A stretch of DNA of 19,499 nucleotides, taken from assembly GCA_022712735.1 (NCBI GenBank), contig JAFLKA010000025.1, positions 1 through 19,499 on the forward strand, written 5' to 3'. Both the position numbers and the translations under genes were made by a program. Below, in pieces: positions 15,121 to 19,499 of the stretch. The notes beneath the pieces are model-generated. The model saw only the letters and a list, made by a program, of their open reading frames with translations. It did no database searches and was not told where the DNA came from. Every line of letters begins with the position of its first letter. Position 1 is the first letter of the stretch. The stretch is from Marinosulfonomonas sp. GTDB lineage: Bacteria > Pseudomonadota > Alphaproteobacteria > Rhodobacterales > Rhodobacteraceae.

Positions 15121-15906
15121 CTATTGAAACTCGATACAGGTATATTGGTAACCTTGCCCCGACTGGTCAAAATATTGGCTCTCGAAAGCATGGCGGAGAT
15201 CATTCCAGACTGGACCAACGGCTTGCCTATCTACACGCACTTCGCCGTTTTGGTGGCAACTGAGCGCATGTGATCCGGCTGGCAGTTCATCCCCGAAGCA
15301 ATAGCTTGCCATATAGGGCGCAGAGTTGCTTTTGGTTGCCCACAAAATCATGCCATCGCGAGACACGACAAAGGCAATCGGCTTTGCGCTCAAACGGACA
15401 AACCTCAAAGCACTTGCCTGTAAAGAACACTCGAAGCGATTGCCAATTTCACGCAAGGCGTCTGTTTCCCACTGAACAGAACCAAATTCATTTCGGATCA
15501 AGTTGGCGGGCATCAGTAGCCATGATGCGAATACGTTTGCCTCCGTTTCGATTTCGTCGCGAAAATCGTTCAGCGTTTCGTCACTGTCTTCGAACCTGCT
15601 CCGCAATTCCCGATGGCACATGAAATGACCTAATTCGTGTGCAAATGTGAATCGTCGCCGACGCCCATTCTTCACCTGAGTATTCAGGAGCATGGTCCAT
15701 TTTCGGGTCCCATTTGTGCGCACCAGAGACCCTTCAAAATTATCGAAACGTTTTCGATCAATTACCAACGTGTCCGTGAAGTCACTTGTCAGGATCGCAC
15801 CGCTAACTAACGCTTCGAGGTCCAGAGGGTAAGTGTTTGGGCCGTATTCTTGCCATAGCTTGGTAAGACGGATGGCCTCTTTCTTAGGGTCAGTCTTCTT
15901 TGCCAT
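15121..15906 (-). CDS. immA: ImmA/IrrE-family metallopeptidase
   Basis: A 261-residue protein with zinc protease motif HELGH (His90, Glu91, His94) and a downstream EIETEANVFASWLLMP segment giving the third ligand Glu122, as in ImmA/IrrE proteases. Such enzymes cleave partner XRE repressors; in ICEBs1, ImmA cuts ImmR to release the element. The gene overlaps the XRE gene by 17 bp on the same strand (ATG 15906; a TTG lies three bases before it), so the two are coupled and probably functional partners. The C-terminal region (about residues 150-261) may sense a signal. The likely role is induction of the element when DNA damage or helper phage is sensed, by inference. Confidence 0.85.
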   Translation of the reverse strand: MAKKTDPKKEAIRLTKLWQEYGPNTYPLDLEALVSGAILTSDFTDTLVIDRKRFDNFEGSLVRTNGTRKWTMLLNTQVKNGRRRRFTFAHELGHFMCHRELRSRFEDSDETLNDFRDEIETEANVFASWLLMPANLIRNEFGSVQWETDALREIGNRFECSLQASALRFVRLSAKPIAFVVSRDGMILWATKSNSAPYMASYCFGDELPAGSHALSCHQNGEVRVDRQAVGPVWNDLRHAFESQYFDQSGQGYQYTCIEFQ

Positions 15907-16216
15907 CAAGTCCCGAAACTATCCTATCTATGTACCGCTTGTCTTCATCTGACAGGGTACGAAATTTACGGAAGAAAGCATCCTCTACCTGATTTTCGGA
16001 TCGTTCGCTGGCTTCGTCGTCCAAAAAGAAATCCGGCGACTCGCCTAGGTAATTGGCGATCTTCAACAATAATTCGGCGGACGGTTTTGCATTCTTCTTG
16101 TTTTCCAACTGCCAGACATACGCCTTGGAACTGCCGATTGCCGTCGCTAGTTCCTCAAGGGTTTTCTTGCGACTGGTCCTAACTTTCCGGAGTTTCTCGC
16201 TAAACTTTTCAGACAT
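15890..16216 (-). CDS. XRE-family repressor
   Basis: A 108-residue protein with an N-terminal Cro/C1-type helix-turn-helix (about residues 8-62: LRKVRTSRKKTLEELATAIG, then SSKAYVWQLE and KIANYLGESPDFFLD) and a charged C-terminal tail (about 65-108) that could be the cleavage or oligomerisation region. ATG 16216 has only a weak ribosome site. It is read from a promoter that overlaps strong dyads (16233-16293), so it probably represses itself and the divergent gene, and is itself destroyed by the coupled ImmA. It is the best candidate for the element's master repressor. Confidence 0.85.
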   Translation of the reverse strand: MSEKFSEKLRKVRTSRKKTLEELATAIGSSKAYVWQLENKKNAKPSAELLLKIANYLGESPDFFLDDEASERSENQVEDAFFRKFRTLSDEDKRYIDRIVSGLDGKED

Positions 16217-16232
16217 GCGTGTTTTCGCCCTT

Positions 16233-16294
16233 CGATCACTTGACTTAAGTATAGTGATCGTAGTACTTAAGGCAAGTGTAGCAATCGCTATACT
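16233..16294. promoter_or_regulatory. Divergent promoters with nested operator dyads
   Basis: CGATCACT (16233-16240) and AGTGATCG (16253-16260) are perfect inverted copies around a central ACTTAAGT. A second dyad (16237-16251 against 16264-16278) matches at 14 of 15 positions. GTGTAGC-AATC-GCTATAC (16276-16293) is a third, imperfect dyad. For the XRE gene, minus-strand TTGCCT (16275-16270) and TATACT (16253-16248) are 16 bp apart. For the plus-strand gene, TTAAGG (16267-16272) and TATACT (16289-16294) are 16 bp apart. The promoters face each other through the operators. Confidence 0.65.
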
Positions 16295-16320
16295 TTTTTG
16301 AAGTAAAATAGGAGGCCATC

Positions 16321-16506
16321 ATGGCTGACACTTGCATCGCCAACGGCGACACCTGGGAAATCTACAAAAGCACCGCTTCCGACTGGCGTTGGCGGCGCAC
16401 AGCATCGAATGGCCGGATCGTTGGCGCTGCCTCGGAAGGCTATGTCAACAAATCCGACTGCATTTCGAACGCACGGCGCAACGGGATGACATGCAACCCG
16501 TCGTAG
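16321..16506 (+). CDS. YegP-like DUF1508 protein
   Basis: A 61-residue protein starting at ATG 16321 after a perfect AGGAGG. It matches a single YegP/DUF1508 repeat: WEIYKSTASDWRWRRTASNG, then IVGAASEGYVNKSDCISNARRNG. The family is common and small, with no firmly known biochemical function. It is transcribed divergently from the XRE repressor under the shared operator, so it occupies the place where a Cro or early-gene regulator is often found. Whether it is regulator, cargo or bystander cannot be told. A strong hairpin follows six bases after the stop. Confidence 0.8.
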   Translation: MADTCIANGDTWEIYKSTASDWRWRRTASNGRIVGAASEGYVNKSDCISNARRNGMTCNPS

Positions 16507-16511
16507 ACAAA

Positions 16512-16545
16512 GTGTGGAGCGATCATCCTCCCGGTCGCTCCACAC
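16512..16545. terminator. Hairpin between convergent genes, probable bidirectional terminator
   Basis: GTGTGGAGCGA (16512-16522) pairs perfectly with TCGCTCCACAC (16535-16545), eleven pairs over a 12-base loop. It sits just after the DUF1508 gene and before the 3' end of the minus-strand gene at 16606. There is no strong T-run on either side, so termination strength is uncertain. Confidence 0.5.
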
Positions 16546-16605
16546 CACGTTGTATCAAAGCACAAGCAGCGCAAATGGGCGTACTCCTGTTGCCTACGCT
16601 GACGC

Positions 16606-16884
16606 CTATTCAGCCGCTATTGCCTGTCTCTGACGCGCTCTGCGCGGTAAGCGCCGCATCTTCACCGCCACCACCCACGCATCTGGCCCAACACAGGCTC
16701 CAAGCTGCCCGATAGTAGGTGGTTGATCGAATATAGCCTCGCGCGTTTCGCGCCCGTCGTCCGTTGTGACGATGCAGCATTTTGGGATTGACGAAAGCGC
16801 GCGACGACGCCCCTTGCGAACATTGGTGACGAGGCGTTGTGCTGCCTGAACGTTTAAACGGTCGATGAGAGTTTCTGTAATCAT
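16606..16884 (-). CDS. Hypothetical small basic protein
   Basis: A 92-residue protein from ATG 16884, with AGGGGG six bases upstream, the main support for its being real. It starts with an amphipathic helix (ITETLIDRLNVQAAQRLVTNV), then a basic patch KGRRR, a middle with CCIVTTDDG, and an arginine-rich tail (RRLPRRARQRQ), suggesting nucleic-acid binding. No family is recognised. It is divergent from the methyltransferase gene with a 150-bp gap; in restriction-modification loci a small gene here could be a controller, but no helix-turn-helix typical of C proteins is visible. Confidence 0.45.
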   Translation of the reverse strand: MITETLIDRLNVQAAQRLVTNVRKGRRRALSSIPKCCIVTTDDGRETREAIFDQPPTIGQLGACVGPDAWVVAVKMRRLPRRARQRQAIAAE

Positions 16885-17034
16885 GGTGTGCCCCCTAGGC
16901 GTTGGCTGATGGAGGCAGTGTTCATAAGTGCCGAGTAGGTGACCGGGTCAACCGGATTTATTAGCATTGGCTGATTGTAAACCTTGAAACACTATAGTCA
17001 CTTGCGATAAGCTACATATTGCGACGGAGGGACT

Positions 17035-18180
17035 ATGCCACACACTTACTACGATTTTTTTGCAGGCGGAGGCATGGCAGGGTTTGGCCTTGAGTCAGGT
17101 TGGGACTGTCTGTTCGCAAACGACATCGACCCCAAGAAAGCAACCAGCTACCGAGCTAATCACCACGGCGGAAAAGAACTGCTGCTTAAAGATGTTGCAC
17201 AGGTAACACTGGATGAGTTGCCGGGTTCGCCTGATCTTGTATGGGCATCATTTCCTTGCCAAGATTTGTCGCTAGCAGGCAATGGTGCAGGCCTCGCAGG
17301 TAAGCGCAGCGGAATGTTCAAACCGTTCTGGAAGCTGATGCGCGCTTTGCACGAAGAGGGGCGTGGCCCGAAAATCATTGCGCTTGAAAATGTCTATGGG
17401 GCGATCACGAGCAACGGTGGTCGTGACTTTGCGACCCTCGCAGCAGCATTTTCAGGTCTTGGTTATCGCTTCGGCGCAGTTGTTGTCGATGCCGTTCATT
17501 TCCTTCCGCAATCACGCCCACGCTTCTTCATGATCGGAATTCGGGGTGATATGTCTATCCCGCTCGAAAATACTGCCGATGGTCCTTGTGCTATGTGGCA
17601 TCCGCCAGCGTTAATCGAAGGATGCAATCTACTCTCAAAGACAGCATCGTCCCGCTGGCAATGGTGGAATCTGCCGACGCCATCTGCGCGAGAAATAAAT
17701 TTGGCTTCGCTGATCGAAGACAAGCCGGTAGGGGTAAAATGGCATACCAAGGTTGAAACAAAATACCTTTTGGACATGATGACCGACCACAACCGAAAGA
17801 AGGTTGAGGCTGCAAAACTATCCAAAGAACGGATCGTCGGAACAATATATAGACGCACTCGAGCTGATGCCAACGGTGTGAAGCGTCAACGTGCGGAAGT
17901 GCGGTTCGACCAAATAGCAGGCTGCCTGCGCACACCTGCGGGTGGTTCGAGCCGACAGACCATCATGTTGGTAAACGGCAATAGGGTGCGTTCGCGTCTG
18001 CTATCAACGCGCGAGGCCGCATCGCTTATGGGTCTACCTAGTACCTACGCACTACCCGTGCGCTACAATGATGCCTACAAATTGGCGGGCGATGGTGTTG
18101 CAGTTCCAGTTGTCCGTCACTTGGCAGATGCCATCTTTGAGCCTGTGCTCAAACGGAATCGACTCGCTTTGGTAGCCTGA
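17035..18180 (+). CDS. C5 cytosine-specific DNA methyltransferase
   Basis: A 381-residue enzyme that transfers a methyl group from S-adenosylmethionine to cytosine C5 in DNA. Motif I is DFFAGGGMAGFGL (7-19). The catalytic PCQ is at 74-76 (ASFPCQDLSLAG), motif VI ENV at 118-120 and motif VIII QSRPRFF at 159-165. A target-recognition region occupies about 190-300, and motifs IX-X (RTPAGGSSRQTI; AYKLAGDGVAVPVV) lie near the end. All key residues are present. ATG 17035 follows CGGAGGG. The target sequence cannot be read from the protein. The following gene, 19 bp on, is a GIY-YIG nuclease, so the pair looks like a type II restriction-modification system carried as cargo near attR. Confidence 0.93.
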   Translation: MPHTYYDFFAGGGMAGFGLESGWDCLFANDIDPKKATSYRANHHGGKELLLKDVAQVTLDELPGSPDLVWASFPCQDLSLAGNGAGLAGKRSGMFKPFWKLMRALHEEGRGPKIIALENVYGAITSNGGRDFATLAAAFSGLGYRFGAVVVDAVHFLPQSRPRFFMIGIRGDMSIPLENTADGPCAMWHPPALIEGCNLLSKTASSRWQWWNLPTPSAREINLASLIEDKPVGVKWHTKVETKYLLDMMTDHNRKKVEAAKLSKERIVGTIYRRTRADANGVKRQRAEVRFDQIAGCLRTPAGGSSRQTIMLVNGNRVRSRLLSTREAASLMGLPSTYALPVRYNDAYKLAGDGVAVPVVRHLADAIFEPVLKRNRLALVA

Positions 18181-18199
18181 ATTCTGGTAAGTATCGGTC

Positions 18200-18916
18200 A
18201 TGACTGACCGAAATCCAGACGATACAAATTTTCCGCCATTTGAAACCGAAGACCTTCGGTCCAATTTGACGACATTTCTAGCACAAAAATTTGATGATCC
18301 TGTAATTGGCAAGCAGCGTCCAGTCGGTGCTTTTAAGTGGGGTGTGTATGCGTTCTTCGATTATGATGGAGAGCCCATTTATGTCGGCCAGACCAAAGAG
18401 AAGATCAGCACAAGAATTAGGCGACACCTTACCAACCAACGGACCGATGCAGTCGCCATGTCCGTCCTTGATCCATTTGAGGTTTTTGAGGTTGAAGTTT
18501 GGCCTTTGCCCCATTTCCAAAAAACGGGTGCGAAAGACGTGGAAGCCAAGGCACATTTGGACGCGCTGGAAGACCTTGTGTATCAGGAGGCAATACATGG
18601 CAGTATTTTCAAGGCTGTACTGAACGAGAAAGACCCACCCGCACCAACTGTAACAGTTACAAAGCCGCCATCGCTGCGCTATCGACTCGTGTCAGATGAG
18701 GTTCACAAAATCAGATCACACCCCGATTTTCGCATTGCACGACGCGCCTTGATCATTTCGCGCCTCGCACAGGTCATTTCTGAACGCAAAGTGCAAGGCG
18801 GGTTGCGCCGCGTTCTGCTAACGCAGGCAATGCGGTTGCAGTGGCTGGCTGAGCGACGATATGTGGCACTTGGCGGCGAAGCATCGGTTGAAACTGAGGA
18901 TGGCAACGGCGATTGA
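18200..18916 (+). CDS. GIY-YIG nuclease, probable restriction endonuclease
   Basis: A 238-residue protein. The GIY-YIG core begins WGVYAFFDYDGEPIYVGQTK (47-66), giving the GVY and YVG signature, then TRIRRHL (71-77) with the catalytic arginine, and a candidate metal-binding Glu at 124 or 130 (ALEDLVYQE). The C-terminal 90 residues are helical and basic and may recognise DNA. GIY-YIG enzymes such as Eco29kI and Hpy188I are type II restriction enzymes, and this gene follows a C5 methyltransferase by 19 bp. I therefore infer the cognate endonuclease. It does not clearly match the Eco29kI family, so it may be a different GIY-YIG restriction lineage. It is the last gene before attR. Confidence 0.75.
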   Translation: MTDRNPDDTNFPPFETEDLRSNLTTFLAQKFDDPVIGKQRPVGAFKWGVYAFFDYDGEPIYVGQTKEKISTRIRRHLTNQRTDAVAMSVLDPFEVFEVEVWPLPHFQKTGAKDVEAKAHLDALEDLVYQEAIHGSIFKAVLNEKDPPAPTVTVTKPPSLRYRLVSDEVHKIRSHPDFRIARRALIISRLAQVISERKVQGGLRRVLLTQAMRLQWLAERRYVALGGEASVETEDGNGD

Positions 18917-18945
18917 GTCGATAGCGCGTATTGATTCTGCCGTTT

Positions 18946-18965
18946 GTTGCAAAATTGTTGCAAAA
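18946..18965 (+). repeat. GTTGCAAAA pair: candidate integrase arm sites, right end
   Basis: GTTGCAAAA occurs at 18946-18954 and 18957-18965, about one helical turn apart, 54 bp inside the right att repeat. It matches the pair inside the left end in word, orientation and phasing. Confidence 0.55.
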
Positions 18966-19018
18966 ACTCCATCACCGCAACTCACACGGCTGTGATTTAT
19001 CGTTTATTTTCAATAGTA

Positions 19019-19070
19019 TAAATGGTGAGCCGGCCGGGATCCGAACCCGGGACCTACTGATTAAAAGTCA
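19019..19070 (-). repeat. attR: 52-bp direct repeat within tRNA-Lys
   Basis: It is identical to 4098-4149 and overlaps the 3' part of the intact tRNA-Lys gene from the anticodon arm to CCA plus four bases. Recombination between the two copies would excise the 14.97-kb element and leave one intact tRNA gene. Confidence 0.92.
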
Positions 19071-19098
19071 GTTGCTCTACCAACTGAGCTACCGGCCC
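19023..19098 (-). tRNA. tRNA-Lys (anticodon UUU)
   Basis: The 76-nt gene folds as a full cloverleaf on the minus strand: acceptor GGGCCGG with CCGGCTC (one G-T pair), D arm AGCTCAGTTGGTAGAGC, anticodon stem ACTGA/TCAGT around loop CTTTTAA, and T arm with GTTCGGATC. CCA is encoded. The anticodon TTT reads lysine codons. It is the attachment gene of the element, which rebuilds its 3' end on insertion and so keeps it functional. Confidence 0.95.
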
Positions 19099-19249
19099 AC
19101 ACAAGGCGCCTACCTAGAAAGCTGGCGCGGCGGGGTCAAGCCCTGATTTCGCGTTTTTGTATCTCTATTGTAGAAAATGCTGTCCCGCCGTGGCGTTCCG
19201 GTCAATCGGGGGTTTGGACCTGTCGCGGAATTGTGCCGCTCTGGGTTAT

Positions 19250-19464
19250 GGCCTCGCTTGGAAAAAGCCGTGGCCATGTTTTCAATCGCTGCGCGTTTCC
19301 AAGTGCCGATCTGGGTGGCCTCTCGGTGTTTGCTCGCAAACAGCTGCCGGTAATAGATGCACGCCGTATTTCTTTGACAGCTCCGCCATGGTCATTTCCT
19401 CGCGGATCGCTTCAAGCGCAACCTTGGCCTTAAATTCAGGCGAGTGGTTCTTTCGTTTCGTCAT
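19250..19464 (-). pseudogene. IS3-family transposase orfA, interrupted remnant
   Basis: The frame starts [20 protein letters not shown] and continues to KKYGVH, the DNA-binding helix-turn-helix start of IS3-family OrfA. About 37 bases (near 19328-19364) are then inserted, after which the usual continuation [20 protein letters not shown] appears in another frame and stops resembling OrfA near 19250. The insertion breaks the frame and contains the palindrome TGTTTGCGAGCAAACA. No orfB is in the window, so the gene is inactive. The 5' end of the insertion sequence lies at or beyond the right edge of the window. Confidence 0.75.
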
Positions 19465-19499
19465 GTTGAATCGTCTTTCTCATTAGTCGATCTATCTTG

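Larger units (their letters stand above)
4098..19070. mobile_element. Satellite-like integrative element in tRNA-Lys
   Basis: A 52-bp identical direct repeat bounds 14.97 kb. The right copy is part of the intact tRNA-Lys gene, the left copy is the displaced 3' fragment, the classic mark of a tyrosine-recombinase integration. The inside holds integrase, AlpA, primase-helicase, a repeat-rich candidate origin, terminase genes, an XRE/ImmA switch and cargo (HEPN-zinc ribbon protein, ART-like protein, C5 methyltransferase with GIY-YIG nuclease). No capsid, portal, tail, holin or lysin is recognisable. Size and content fit phage satellites (P4-like elements, PICI). A decayed prophage is the alternative, but the compact, overlapping, largely intact genes argue against decay. 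Unlike many tRNA islands, the integrase lies at the end away from the intact tRNA. Confidence 0.85.

Overview
The window carries a compact integrated mobile element of about 15 kb (4098-19070), best read as a phage-satellite-like island in the 3' end of a tRNA-Lys(UUU) gene. It sits in what looks like an alphaproteobacterial chromosome, plausibly Rhodobacteraceae. That guess rests on gene style, moderate GC and the flanking 2OG-Fe(II) oxygenase type; no marker gene settles it. A 52-bp direct repeat (4098-4149 and 19019-19070) marks the ends. The right copy belongs to the intact tRNA gene; the left copy is the displaced tRNA 3' fragment. Excision would restore one tRNA gene.

Left flank (1-4097): the C-terminal end of a putative 2OG-Fe(II) oxygenase, then about 1.1 kb of mostly unrecognised DNA. 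Next come an SF1 helicase gene cut off before its catalytic C-terminal motifs and a HigA-type antitoxin gene with no visible HigB partner. This looks like the residue of earlier insertions at the same tRNA.

The element, left to right: tyrosine integrase; AlpA-type excisionase/activator; AEP-type primase fused to an SF3-like helicase (DUF5906 type). After these is a 280-bp tract dense in GTGTC/GACAC repeats around an AT-rich core, a candidate replication origin. Then a minus-strand HEPN protein with three zinc ribbons, and a plus-strand run of small, mostly unknown overlapping genes interrupted by an attenuator-like hairpin. A packaging module follows: terminase small subunit, a CxRGH zinc protein, and a large terminase encoded by two separate genes (ATPase and nuclease) split at the domain boundary. 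Next is a minus-strand block of an ADP-ribosyltransferase-like protein, an ImmA/IrrE-type metallopeptidase and an XRE repressor. The last part holds a YegP-like small protein, a small unknown gene, and a C5 cytosine methyltransferase with a GIY-YIG nuclease (probable restriction-modification system) before the right att site.

No capsid, portal, tail or lysis gene is seen. The inferred life style is a satellite that integrates, is held by an XRE/ImmA switch, replicates with its own primase-helicase, and packages DNA with its own terminase into particles supplied by a helper phage, while carrying anti-phage cargo. Right of the tRNA (19099-19499) is a damaged IS3-family orfA.
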